Source: Sphingomonas_L flavalba_A
Lineage (GTDB): Bacteria > Pseudomonadota > Alphaproteobacteria > Sphingomonadales > Sphingomonadaceae
Reading direction: 5' to 3'
DNA: 64,000 nt
Assembly: GCF_047553045.1 (NCBI RefSeq)
Contig: NZ_CP180208.1
Span: 1,426,001-1,490,000, forward strand
Positions 1-9,508 of the stretch are shown here, in pieces. Under the pieces are notes generated by a model. That model saw only the letters and a list, made by a program, of their open reading frames with translations, did not search any database and was not told the origin of the DNA. Within the stretch, counting starts at the first letter, position 1. The number at the start of each line of letters is the position of its first letter. The translations under genes were made by a program, and so were the position numbers.

Positions 1-1180
1 CCGCCGCACCACCATTGCCCCGGCCGCCGACGGCATCGACGACGAGGACTTGATCGAGCGCGAAGAGATGGTCGTGACCGTCACCCTCGACGGCTATATC
101 AAGCGCACCTCGCTCGACACGTTCCGCGCGCAGCGGCGCGGCGGCAAGGGCCGGGCCGGCATGTCGACCAAGGACGAGGATGTCGTCACCGAGCTGTTCG
201 TCACCTCGACACACACGCCGGTGCTGTTCTTCTCCACCGCCGGCAAGGTGTATCGGATGAAGGTGTGGCGCCTGCCGGAAGGCGGACCGGCGACGCGCGG
301 GCGGCCGATGATCAACCTGTTGCCGCTCGACAAGGACGAGACGATTTCAACCGTGCTGCCGCTGCCGGAAGACGAGGCGGAATGGGGCAAGCTGCACGTC
401 ATGTTCGCGACGGCGAAGGGCAGCGTGCGCCGCAACAGCATGGACGCGTTCACCAACGTGCCGTCAAACGGCAAGATCGCGATGAAGTTCGAGGGCGAGG
501 ATGCGGACGACCGGCTGATTGGCGTTGCGCTGCTCAACGAGCAGGACGACGTGCTGCTCGCCACCCGCCACGGCAAGGCGATTCGCTTTGCCGGCGACGA
601 CGTGCGCGAGTTCCAGAGCCGCAATTCCACCGGTGTGCGCGGCATGCGGCTGGCCGACGGCGACGAGGTGATCTCGCTGTCGATCCTCCACCGTGGCGGC
701 ATGCGTGACCAGGATGAGCGCGAGGATTACCTGCGCCACGCGCCGTGGAAGGCGGAAAAGGACAGCGCCCCCCAGATGGATGCCGAACGTTTCGCGGAAT
801 TGCAGGCGAAGGAGCAATTCGTGCTCACCGTTTGCGCCAACGGCTACGGCAAGCTGTCTTCGGCCTATGAATACCGCCGCACCGGGCGCGGTGGCCAGGG
901 CATTACCAACATCGACAATATCGCCCGCAACGGCCTGGTCGTCGCCAGCTTCCCGGCGATCCAGACCGATCAACTGATGCTGGTTACCGATCAGGCCAAG
1001 CTGATCCGCATGGGGCTGGACAGCTTGCGCGTCATCGGGCGCGGATCGGCCGGGGTGCGGCTGTTCGACGTTGCCGATGCGGAGCAGGTCGTTTCCGCCG
1101 CCCGGATCGGCGACAGCCAGGACGATGAGGATGGCGACGGCGAGGCGGACGTGGCGGCGGATGGCGGCACGGCGGCCTGA
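1..1180 (+). CDS. gyrA: DNA gyrase subunit A, C-terminal part
   Basis: The reading frame is open from the first complete codon (base 2), so only about the last 392 residues are present; the 5' part lies outside the window. This is the beta-pinwheel DNA-wrapping domain of GyrA, which lets gyrase introduce negative supercoils in the cytoplasm. The GyrA box is visible as QRRGGKG at about residue 41, and the repeated blade motifs (for example GKVYRM, GKAIRF, GYGKL) are those of GyrA rather than ParC. The C-terminus ends in an acidic Asp/Glu/Ala-rich tail, common in GyrA. A 23-base gap separates its stop from the convergent YhhN gene, with no obvious terminator. The identification is firm. Confidence 0.97.
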   Translation, partial: RRTTIAPAADGIDDEDLIEREEMVVTVTLDGYIKRTSLDTFRAQRRGGKGRAGMSTKDEDVVTELFVTSTHTPVLFFSTAGKVYRMKVWRLPEGGPATRGRPMINLLPLDKDETISTVLPLPEDEAEWGKLHVMFATAKGSVRRNSMDAFTNVPSNGKIAMKFEGEDADDRLIGVALLNEQDDVLLATRHGKAIRFAGDDVREFQSRNSTGVRGMRLADGDEVISLSILHRGGMRDQDEREDYLRHAPWKAEKDSAPQMDAERFAELQAKEQFVLTVCANGYGKLSSAYEYRRTGRGGQGITNIDNIARNGLVVASFPAIQTDQLMLVTDQAKLIRMGLDSLRVIGRGSAGVRLFDVADAEQVVSAARIGDSQDDEDGDGEADVAADGGTAA

Positions 1181-1203
1181 CCGCCGCCGCTATGCCTTTG
1201 CCC

Positions 1204-1851
1204 CTAAGCCTCGCTACGTAAGCTTAGCGTCGACCGGACGCCGACCGCGATCAGGGCCTGCCCGACGAAATAGCTGAGCCAGATGGCAAGGCCGAGCGCG
1301 CCGCCGCCGCCGGAGAGCGGCCCCATGCGCGCGAAGATCAGCAGGTCGGACGCGAGGAACAGCATCGCGCCGATGCCGGTACGATAGCGCGGGAAGCGGC
1401 TTGCCCAGGCGCAGGCGGCCATCGCGGCGACGAACAGCGTATAGGCGGCGGCCGTCGCCGCCATCGTCCGGTCGGCGGGCAGCAGGAAGGCGACCAACAC
1501 CGCCAACGGCACGGTCAGCAGCGCCAATGCCCGCTGGGTGACCGTCAGCGCAGCCCGGCGGTTGCGCCAGTATAGCCGGATCGCGACGCAGTGGCCGGCG
1601 ACGAATGCGGTCGCGCCGAGCACCATGTCGCGCTCCAGCAGCACGTCACCAAGCGCGCCGAACGCCAGCACGACGACAAGCAGCCAGCCGTCGAGGCTGC
1701 GCGCCTCAGCCGCCGCCCACAGCGCGAGCAGGCCGACGCCCGCACCTTTCCACGCCAGGCTGGCCGCCGCCGGCAGGCCCAGTGCCCAGCCGAGCGGATA
1801 GCTGAGCCCGGCGATCACCGCCGCGACCAGCAGCAGCCGCGCGCCGCTCAC
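1204..1851 (-). CDS. YhhN/TMEM86 family membrane protein (lysoplasmalogenase-like)
   Basis: About 215 residues, almost entirely hydrophobic, with seven or eight predicted membrane segments. Acidic residues within membrane segments (GDVLLERD, ASDLLIFARM) fit the YhhN/TMEM86 family. Animal TMEM86B hydrolyses the vinyl-ether bond of lysoplasmalogens; the substrate of bacterial members is largely unknown. The start is a GTG whose bases overlap the stop of the upstream DUF488 gene as GTGA, which suggests translational coupling and argues against longer upstream starts. The two genes form a small minus-strand unit. Family assignment is good; the enzymatic role is inferred. Confidence 0.8.
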   Translation of the reverse strand: MSGARLLLVAAVIAGLSYPLGWALGLPAAASLAWKGAGVGLLALWAAAEARSLDGWLLVVVLAFGALGDVLLERDMVLGATAFVAGHCVAIRLYWRNRRAALTVTQRALALLTVPLAVLVAFLLPADRTMAATAAAYTLFVAAMAACAWASRFPRYRTGIGAMLFLASDLLIFARMGPLSGGGGALGLAIWLSYFVGQALIAVGVRSTLSLRSEA

Positions 1852-2285
1852 GGATAAAGATCCACGACGGTGGTGCCGGGCACCGCCGCCTGCAGCAGGA
1901 AGGTGCGGTGGCAGCCGGCGGGTTCGCGTTCGTAGCAGAGCAGCGCCGCGCGGTGGCTGGCGACAAGGTCGCGCAGGATCGCCGCCTCGGCTTGCGCTTC
2001 GGGCAGTTCGAGTTGCTGGTCGTAGATGGCGTGCATCGTCGCGACATCTCCTTTGTGCGCGGCGTCCCGCCCCGCCTTTGGCGTGCCGAGCGCGCGCAGG
2101 TGGCGATAGCCGATACCGGCCTCGGCCAGTTCGGCGGCGAGCGCGGACTTGGAGAAACCGGGGCGGCGCGAACTGGTGATCGCCCGCACGTCGACCACCA
2201 GATCGACATCGGCGGCGGCGAGCGCGCCGATCAGTTCGGGCACGGTTGCCTTTTCGTAGCCGATTGTGAAGACCGTTTGCGCCAA
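1848..2285 (-). CDS. DUF488 family protein
   Basis: About 145 residues matching the DUF488 family, recognised from the N-terminal TVFTIGYE motif, the SRRPGFSK motif and the C-terminal Cys-containing LLCYE...CHR pattern. The molecular function of the family is not established. I chose the TTG start at 2285 because it places the conserved TVFTIGYE at the N-terminus and has a purine-rich GAGGGG just upstream. An ATG at 2330 is in frame, but it overlaps the divergent trmFO start and has no visible ribosome binding site. The gene is coupled to the downstream YhhN gene by a GTGA overlap. No catalytic role is claimed. Confidence 0.82.
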   Translation of the reverse strand: MAQTVFTIGYEKATVPELIGALAAADVDLVVDVRAITSSRRPGFSKSALAAELAEAGIGYRHLRALGTPKAGRDAAHKGDVATMHAIYDQQLELPEAQAEAAILRDLVASHRAALLCYEREPAGCHRTFLLQAAVPGTTVVDLYP

Positions 2286-2328
2286 AGCCCCTCGCCTCTC
2301 CCCCGCCCACCCTCTATCGCCTTTTGCC

Positions 2329-3639
2329 ATGACCGACAAAATTGAAATTATCGGCGGCGGCCTCGCCGGTTCGGAAGCGGCATGGCAGCTGGCCGAAGCC
2401 GGGGTGCCGGTGCGCCTGTTTGAAATGCGCGGCAGCGGCGAAGGTACGCCTGCCCACCAGACCGACCATCTGGCCGAGCTGGTCTGCTCGAACAGTTTCC
2501 GGTCCGACGATGCAGAGCGCAACGCCGTCGGCCTCCTCCATGCCGAAATGCGCGCGCTCGGTTCGCTGATCCTGCGCGAGGCGGACCGGCACCGGGTGCC
2601 AGCCGGATCGGCGCTGGCGGTCGACCGAGACGGATTTTCCGCCGGCGTGACCGCCGCGCTTGCCGCCCACCCGAATATCGAGATCGTCCGCCGCCGGGTC
2701 GACGTGCTGCCGGAGAGTGGCGCGACCATCGTCGCCACCGGCCCGCTGACCGCCGCGCGGCTGGCGGAGTCGATCGGCGCGCATACCGGGGCGAACGCCC
2801 TCGCCTTTTTCGACGCGATCGCGCCGATCATCCACCGCGACAGCATCGACATGTCGGTCGCCTGGTTCCAGTCGCGCTGGAACAAGGGCGACGGCAAGGA
2901 TTACATCAACTGTCCGCTCGACCGCGACCAGTATGCGGCGTTCCATCAGGGGCTGATCGACGGCGAAAAGACCGCGTTCAAGGAATGGGAACGCGACACC
3001 CCCTATTTCGACGGCTGCATGCCGATCGAGGTGATGGCGGAACGCGGTTTCGACACGCTGCGCTTCGGCCCGATGAAGCCGGTCGGCCTGGACGACCCGC
3101 GCACCGGCCGCTGGCCCTATGCCGTCGTCCAGTTGCGGCAGGACAATGCGCTGGGCACGCTGTGGAACATCGTCGGCTTCCAGACCAAGCTGAAACATGC
3201 CGAGCAGGTCCGCCTGTTCCGCACGATACCGGGCCTTGAGAACGCCGAGTTCGCCCGGCTGGGCGGGTTGCACCGTAACACCTTCATCAACGCGCCGGCG
3301 CTGCTCGACCCCTGGCTGCGGCTGGAAAGCCACCCGCATATCCGCTTCGCCGGGCAGATCACCGGCTGCGAGGGCTATGTCGAATCCGCCGCGATCGGCC
3401 TGCTCGCCGGCCGCTTTGCCTGTGCGGAGGCCGAAGGACGCGACGCCGCCCTGCCCCCGCGCGAAACCGCGCTGGGCGCGCTGCTCGGCCATATCACCGG
3501 CGGCGCCGACGCGGCGACCTACCAGCCGATGAACGTCAATTTCGGGCTGTTCCCGCCGCTGGACGAGCGCGCGCGCAAGGCCGACCGCAAGGGATTGATC
3601 GCCGCCCGCGCCCGCGCCGCGCTTTCCGCCTGGGCCTGA
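2329..3639 (+). CDS. trmFO: Folate/FAD-dependent tRNA (uracil-54 C5) methyltransferase TrmFO
   Basis: 436 residues. TrmFO makes 5-methyluridine at tRNA position 54 (T loop) using methylenetetrahydrofolate as carbon donor and FAD as reductant, unlike SAM-dependent TrmA. The FAD-binding motif GGGLAGSEAAW lies at residues 8-18, and the family signatures ELVCSNSFRSDD and GQITGCEGYVESAA are present. Length is normal for the family (about 440-470). The ATG at 2329 is the only start that places the Rossmann motif at the N-terminus. It is divergent from DUF488 with almost no promoter space, so its promoter probably lies inside the DUF488 gene. Identification is firm. Confidence 0.95.
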   Translation: MTDKIEIIGGGLAGSEAAWQLAEAGVPVRLFEMRGSGEGTPAHQTDHLAELVCSNSFRSDDAERNAVGLLHAEMRALGSLILREADRHRVPAGSALAVDRDGFSAGVTAALAAHPNIEIVRRRVDVLPESGATIVATGPLTAARLAESIGAHTGANALAFFDAIAPIIHRDSIDMSVAWFQSRWNKGDGKDYINCPLDRDQYAAFHQGLIDGEKTAFKEWERDTPYFDGCMPIEVMAERGFDTLRFGPMKPVGLDDPRTGRWPYAVVQLRQDNALGTLWNIVGFQTKLKHAEQVRLFRTIPGLENAEFARLGGLHRNTFINAPALLDPWLRLESHPHIRFAGQITGCEGYVESAAIGLLAGRFACAEAEGRDAALPPRETALGALLGHITGGADAATYQPMNVNFGLFPPLDERARKADRKGLIAARARAALSAWA

Positions 3640-3648
3640 CGCCTTAGC

Positions 3649-4107
3649 TCAGCCTTCGTCGCCGTCGACGGCGCGTGGCGGCGGGCAATCGCGGCGGACC
3701 GGCGTCTTGCGGACCACCCGCGTCGTCAGGAATTCGGCGCGGGTCAGCGCGTTGGAATGGTCGGCGTCCGCACGGGCGAATTTATCGGTGGTCTTCTTCG
3801 CCCATTCGTCGAAATCCAGCCGGCCGTCATGGTTCAGGTCGAGCCGGGCAAAGGCCTTGCGGCGGCTGGCGAGATATTCCTCGCGGCTGATCGCCTGATT
3901 GCGGTCCTTGTCGTAGCGGTCGAAGCGCTTCTGCTCGCGACTCCGCTCATCCGCCTGTGGCGGCATGGCGAGCGGCTCTGTCGCCAGCGCGGCCGGCGGG
4001 GCGTCCGGCCGATCCACCGTGTCGCGCTGCGCCGCCCCCTGCCACCAGAAGAATCCGGCGGCGACCAGCAGCAATGTCGATCCCACCCCCGCCAGAAACC
4101 GCCCCAT
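3649..4107 (-). CDS. EF-hand calcium-binding protein with N-terminal membrane anchor
   Basis: 152 residues. A hydrophobic segment at about residues 7-23 looks like an uncleaved signal anchor or signal peptide, so the soluble part should lie in the periplasm. Three EF-hand loops follow at about 66-77 (DKDRNQAISREE), 90-101 (DLNHDGRLDFDE) and 114-125 (DADHSNALTRAE). The middle loop is canonical; the first and third keep the acidic positions but lack the usual central Gly. Such small EF-hand proteins are frequent in sphingomonads, with unknown roles in calcium sensing or buffering. The gene is convergent with trmFO across nine bases. The specific function is unknown. Confidence 0.75.
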   Translation of the reverse strand: MGRFLAGVGSTLLLVAAGFFWWQGAAQRDTVDRPDAPPAALATEPLAMPPQADERSREQKRFDRYDKDRNQAISREEYLASRRKAFARLDLNHDGRLDFDEWAKKTTDKFARADADHSNALTRAEFLTTRVVRKTPVRRDCPPPRAVDGDEG

Positions 4108-4134
4108 GCCGAACGCCCCCGCTCGTCGACTCAG

Positions 4135-4812
4135 CTAACGGCCTGATATAGCATGCCAAAGGCCACGGATCACGCGCCGGGGTGCACCCGGCCTTGGTCG
4201 GTGCGCCAGCCCGGCGCCGGCATCGCGGCGAGCGAGCACGGTCAGCAGACCAAGCGCGCGTAACGCGGAAGGCCAGCGGCGCGGCACCTGGGTGGAAACC
4301 ACCCGTGCGGCCGTGATCGCCCGCTCTGCGGTCACCGGATCGCTGATGTGAAACGCTAGGTCGACCAGCGCCCATAGCTGCCCGGCGGCGTCGATCCCGT
4401 CCGGTGGATCGACGCCGATCAACGCGGCGGCGGCGCGGAACTGCCCGCCCCCCCTGCCCCGCGCATAGTCATCCAGCGCGTCAGGCTTCAACGGCAGTGG
4501 ATCGAGCAGCGCTTCCCAGCCGTCGATCAGCGGAGTCAGCCGCGCCGGCGGCACACCGCGTTCCGGCAGGATGTCGGCGAACAGGGCGAGCAGCGGCTCG
4601 GCCGCCGGCGGCCCGTCATCCAGCGCGAGCAACGCATCGTACCACCAGGTCAGCCGCATCCGGCCGATCGTCGGCTCGGTCGTGGTGCGCACGACATCGG
4701 CCAGTGTCGCGTCCAGCCGCCACAGTGTCAGCAGCGCTCCACGCGCCCCTTCCGGCGCGTAGGCGACGGCGAGGCGGCGCTCCGGATCCACGGCTGCGGC
4801 TTCTGCGCTCAT
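4135..4812 (-). CDS. Squalene/phytoene synthase family-like protein
   Basis: 225 residues. The N-terminal half (LLTLWRLDATLADVV, then RMRLTWWYDAL) matches the squalene/phytoene synthase fold as found in short NDUFAF6-like members. The two Asp-rich prenyl-diphosphate-binding motifs of true synthases are not evident: the first is reduced to LDATLADVV and no second DxxxD is seen. The protein is also shorter than catalytic enzymes (about 280-350 residues). It may therefore be a non-catalytic relative, perhaps an assembly factor, rather than a carotenoid or hopanoid enzyme. It is divergent from the Tad-like genes across about 125 bases. Fold assignment is reasonable; function is open. Confidence 0.68.
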   Translation of the reverse strand: MSAEAAAVDPERRLAVAYAPEGARGALLTLWRLDATLADVVRTTTEPTIGRMRLTWWYDALLALDDGPPAAEPLLALFADILPERGVPPARLTPLIDGWEALLDPLPLKPDALDDYARGRGGGQFRAAAALIGVDPPDGIDAAGQLWALVDLAFHISDPVTAERAITAARVVSTQVPRRWPSALRALGLLTVLARRDAGAGLAHRPRPGAPRRVIRGLWHAISGR

Positions 4813-4938
4813 TTCGCAATTCGCGGGAAATGTGGAAAATGCGGCATTAACCGTCCCATTTCAGCCGTCATTAGCTGCGGATGGGGCATGGGGGCCCATT
4901 CAGGAAGAATTGCCTTCCCAGGGGTGGGGCTCATTCGC

Positions 4939-6849
4939 ATGGCGTATGGACGGACAGATACACGGACGAAGCGCCGGCTCGGCAGGCTGATCTTCGACAC
5001 CAGTGGCAATACCCTCGCGATCATGGCCGCGGCGATCTTTCCGGTGATGGGGATCGTCGGGTCGGCCTTCGATATCAGCCGCATGTACATGGTCAAGAGC
5101 CGCCTGCAACAGGCGTGCGACGCCGGTGCGCTGGCCGCCCGCCGGGCGATGACCAAGACCACGCTGGACGGCGCCGCCGAAACGCAGGCCCACAACTTCT
5201 TCAATTTCAACTATCCGACCGACAGCTTCGGCACCACCGGTATCGTGTTCACGCCGCAGGCGACGAACGAGGGCCAGGTGACCGCCGTCGCCGCCGCTGA
5301 TGTGCCGATGACGTTGATGCGGATGTTCGGTGCCCCCACCAAGACCATTCAGGTCAGTTGCGATGCCAAGCTGGAAGTACCGAATGCCGACGTGATGTTC
5401 GTGCTCGACGTGACGGGATCGATGGATGGCACGATGCCCGGCGACAGCCGATCGAAGCTGGAGGCGCTGAAATCGGCGGTGGTCGGATTCTACGACATTC
5501 TGAACAATGCGGTCACCTCGAACGCGCGGCTGCGCTTCGGTATCGTTCCCTATTCGGCCGGGGTCAATGTCGGCGGATTGCTGCCGGCCGAGTTCCTCGC
5601 CGATTCGTGGACCTACCAGTCGCGCCGACGTATCCCTAACGGCACCTACACGACGTCGATTTCGTCCGATGGCTGGCCGGCCATCCCCAGCCCGACCGGA
5701 TCGTGGACGACCTATTCCACCACCTACAATGTGCGCGAGAACAACTGTAGGTCGCCGAACGACTCGACGTCGGAAAGCAACAATACGACCAACTGGGGCG
5801 CGCCCACCGTGGATGCAGATGGCGTGCGCGTGTCGGGCGGCACGGAAACGCGGACGGTGACGGTCACCGAATATCGCGACAACTGGACGAGGACCGGCAA
5901 CGACAGTCGCGGCCGTGCAATCGGCACCTGTGAGCTTCAGCGTCGCAGCGTGACCGAAACCCAGCAGCGTTCGACGACCAAGACGGAAACGCCGAATTAT
6001 ACCTGGTCCTACGAACCGGTGACGTTCGACACCAGCCGGTTCAAGCTGGGCGACACCGTCCAGACGCGGACCGGGAACAATTACACGATGCGCGACAGTT
6101 CGTGGAACGGCTGCATCGAGGAACGTCAGTGGGTGACGCAGGCGACGTTCTCCAACCCGGTCGAATCGACCGCGCCGAATGCGTTCGACCTGAACATCGA
6201 TTCCGTTCCGAACTCGGAAGAGACGCGGTGGAAGCCGTCCTGGCCGGACATCATTTATGCCCGTTCCGGCACGCCGCAGGTCACCAACAGCAACAACAGC
6301 CGCCCGTCATCGGTTTGCCCGAAGGCAGCGATCAACCTGGACGAGATGACCCACTCGCAGATTTACAACTATGTCAACGCGTCGAACTTCACCGCCAGTG
6401 GCAACACCTATCACGACATCGGGATGATCTGGGGCGCGCGGCTGATTTCGCCGACCGGCATCTTCGGCGCCCGCAACGCGAGCGCACCGAACGGGCGGCC
6501 GATCAACCGGCACATCGTGTTCATGACCGACGGCAAGATGGAGCCGAGCACTTCGGTCTATGGCACCTACGGTTATGAGACGCTCGACCAGCGCGTATCC
6601 GGCGGCGACCTGAATTCGAGCAGGCTGGCCGATCGCCATACATCCCGTTTCCTGGCGGTGTGCGCGGCGGCGCGGGCGCGCAACATCACGGTGTGGACGG
6701 TTGGTTTCGGCACCGCCAACGCCGACAACGCGAAACTTGCCCAATGCGCCGATCCGGGCAAGGCGCTGACCGCGAAGAGCGACGAGGACCTGCAGATCAC
6801 CTTCCGCCAGATCGCGACCAAGATCGCCGAACTGAGGCTGGCGAAGTGA
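4939..6849 (+). CDS. Tad-type surface/pilus assembly protein with von Willebrand A domain (TadG-like)
   Basis: 636 residues from the chosen ATG, which is preceded by AGGGGTGGGG; an in-frame ATG at 4888 would add 17 residues. An N-terminal membrane helix (NTLAIMAAAIFPVMGIVG) follows a basic stretch, the TadE/TadG signature, so the rest is probably outside the cytoplasm. A von Willebrand A domain starts near residue 150 with the metal-site motif DVTGSMDG (Asp157) and resumes near 525 with the MTDGKM strand. Between them lies a Thr/Ser/Asn-rich insertion of roughly 270 residues. The gene is the first of three coupled genes; GTGA joins it to the next. The main Tad secretion genes are absent from the window. 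The role is probably envelope or pilus biogenesis. Confidence 0.82.
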   Translation: MAYGRTDTRTKRRLGRLIFDTSGNTLAIMAAAIFPVMGIVGSAFDISRMYMVKSRLQQACDAGALAARRAMTKTTLDGAAETQAHNFFNFNYPTDSFGTTGIVFTPQATNEGQVTAVAAADVPMTLMRMFGAPTKTIQVSCDAKLEVPNADVMFVLDVTGSMDGTMPGDSRSKLEALKSAVVGFYDILNNAVTSNARLRFGIVPYSAGVNVGGLLPAEFLADSWTYQSRRRIPNGTYTTSISSDGWPAIPSPTGSWTTYSTTYNVRENNCRSPNDSTSESNNTTNWGAPTVDADGVRVSGGTETRTVTVTEYRDNWTRTGNDSRGRAIGTCELQRRSVTETQQRSTTKTETPNYTWSYEPVTFDTSRFKLGDTVQTRTGNNYTMRDSSWNGCIEERQWVTQATFSNPVESTAPNAFDLNIDSVPNSEETRWKPSWPDIIYARSGTPQVTNSNNSRPSSVCPKAAINLDEMTHSQIYNYVNASNFTASGNTYHDIGMIWGARLISPTGIFGARNASAPNGRPINRHIVFMTDGKMEPSTSVYGTYGYETLDQRVSGGDLNSSRLADRHTSRFLAVCAAARARNITVWTVGFGTANADNAKLAQCADPGKALTAKSDEDLQITFRQIATKIAELRLAK

Positions 6850-7442
6850 TCGCCCGGTTCCGTACTCTGCTGCGCCACGATGGCGACGACCGGGGGGTGA
6901 CGATCATCGAATTCGCGGTGATCCTGCCGGTGATGCTGCTGCTCCTGATGGGTATCATCGAGCTGACCTACCAGGCCTATGTCCGGTCCACCCTGCAGGG
7001 GGCGCTGAACAAGGCCGGGCGCGATTCGACGCTGGAGAGCGCGACGTCGAGCGTTGACGAGATCGACGGCAAGGTGATCGCGATGGTCCGGCAGATCGCG
7101 CCCAGCGCGACATTCCAGACGACGCGGATGAGCTACGCCAGCTTCAGCGACGTTGGCAAACCGGAGGCGTTCAACGACGCCAACGGCAACGGCGTCCGCG
7201 ACAGCGACGAATGCTTCGAGGATGTGAACGGCAATGGCAGCTGGGATACCGATCGCGGCAAGCAGGGGCTGGGCGGCGCCGACGACATCGTCAGCTACAC
7301 CACCACCGCGAGCTACTCGACGCTGTTCCCGTTCATGGTCGCCGCCGGCTTCCCCGAAGTGCAGCAGGTGACCGCGACTACCGTGCTGCGCAACCAGCCG
7401 TTCGGGCAGCAGCAGGTTTCATCGAAAGTGATTTGTCCATGA
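6846..7442 (+). CDS. TadE-family pseudopilin with calcium-loop-like insertion
   Basis: 198 residues. It starts at a GTG overlapping the upstream stop as GTGA. The N-terminus is a classic TadE-like segment: a short basic leader, then GVTIIEFAVILPVMLLLL, with Glu in the pseudopilin position at the start of the helix. In the exported part, about residues 111-138, there are two loops rich in Asp and Gly (DANGNGVRDSDE and DVNGNGSWDTDR) that resemble dockerin or thrombospondin-type calcium-binding loops. This is not a usual TadE feature. It is joined to the next gene by an ATGA overlap, so the three proteins probably function together at the cell surface. Confidence 0.82.
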   Translation: MIARFRTLLRHDGDDRGVTIIEFAVILPVMLLLLMGIIELTYQAYVRSTLQGALNKAGRDSTLESATSSVDEIDGKVIAMVRQIAPSATFQTTRMSYASFSDVGKPEAFNDANGNGVRDSDECFEDVNGNGSWDTDRGKQGLGGADDIVSYTTTASYSTLFPFMVAAGFPEVQQVTATTVLRNQPFGQQQVSSKVICP

Positions 7443-8113
7443 TGATGGCATCCCTCACCCGCCTGCGCGACGGCGCCGCAAGGTTGCGGCGTTGCGAATC
7501 CGGCGTCGCGCTGGTCGAGTTCGCTTTTTCGATGCCGATCATCCTCGGCATGGGGATGTATGGGCTGGAAGTGACCAACTATGCGATGACCCACATGCAG
7601 GTCAGCCAGATCGCGCTGGGGCTGGCCGACAACGCATCGCGGATCGGCCAGGACAGCGCGCTGTCGCTGACCCAGTTTCGCGAATCCGATGTCAACGATA
7701 CGTTCGAGGCGGCGAAGAAGCAGGCCGGGAAGATGGACATTACCACCCATGGCCGGATCATCCTGTCCAGCCTGGAACGCAATGCCGACGGCGGCCAGTG
7801 GATTCACTGGCAGCGCTGCATCGGGCTGCGCCAGTATGATTCGAGCTATGGCGTCGAGGGCGACGGCGCCACCGGCACATCCTTGCCCGGCATGGGGCCG
7901 GCGACGGAACGGATCACCGCGCCCGACAAGAACGCGGTGATGTTCGTCGAGATCAGCTACGACTATCAGCCGCTGATCAGCGACACGCTGATCGGCAAAC
8001 CGAAGATCCGCTACACGGCGGCATTCATCGTCCGCGACGAGCGCGATCTGTCAAAAATCTATAATCCGGCGCCGGAAGCCACGAAGGCAACCTGCAACAA
8101 ATACACCACCTGA
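7439..8113 (+). CDS. TadE-like pseudopilin family protein
   Basis: 224 residues from the ATG that overlaps the previous stop (ATGA); two further in-frame ATGs follow immediately. The N-terminal pattern ESGVALVEFAFSMPIILGM is that of a TadE-type pseudopilin helix, with Glu just before the hydrophobic core. The remainder is a mixed soluble domain ending near two cysteines (Cys in QRCIGLR and in ATCNKYTT) that could form a disulphide outside the cytoplasm. It is the last gene of the three-gene Tad-like unit; its stop codon lies in a hairpin shared with convergent pdhB. The exact role is unknown; minor pilin is the simplest reading. Confidence 0.78.
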   Translation: MMMASLTRLRDGAARLRRCESGVALVEFAFSMPIILGMGMYGLEVTNYAMTHMQVSQIALGLADNASRIGQDSALSLTQFRESDVNDTFEAAKKQAGKMDITTHGRIILSSLERNADGGQWIHWQRCIGLRQYDSSYGVEGDGATGTSLPGMGPATERITAPDKNAVMFVEISYDYQPLISDTLIGKPKIRYTAAFIVRDERDLSKIYNPAPEATKATCNKYTT

Positions 8114-8131
8114 TCCGGCGTTGCGGCCGGA

Positions 8132-8135
<4 letters not shown>
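8110..8135. terminator. Terminator-like hairpin shared by convergent genes
   Basis: Ten base pairs (CTGATCCGGC with GCCGGATCAG) around a six-base loop. The structure contains the stop codon of the TadE-like gene (8111-8113) on one arm and the stop of pdhB (8132-8134) on the other. There is no T-run on either side, so it may be a weak bidirectional terminator or an mRNA 3'-end stabiliser rather than a textbook intrinsic terminator. Confidence 0.45.
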
Positions 8136-9507
<1,372 letters not shown>

Positions 9508-9508
<1 letters not shown>

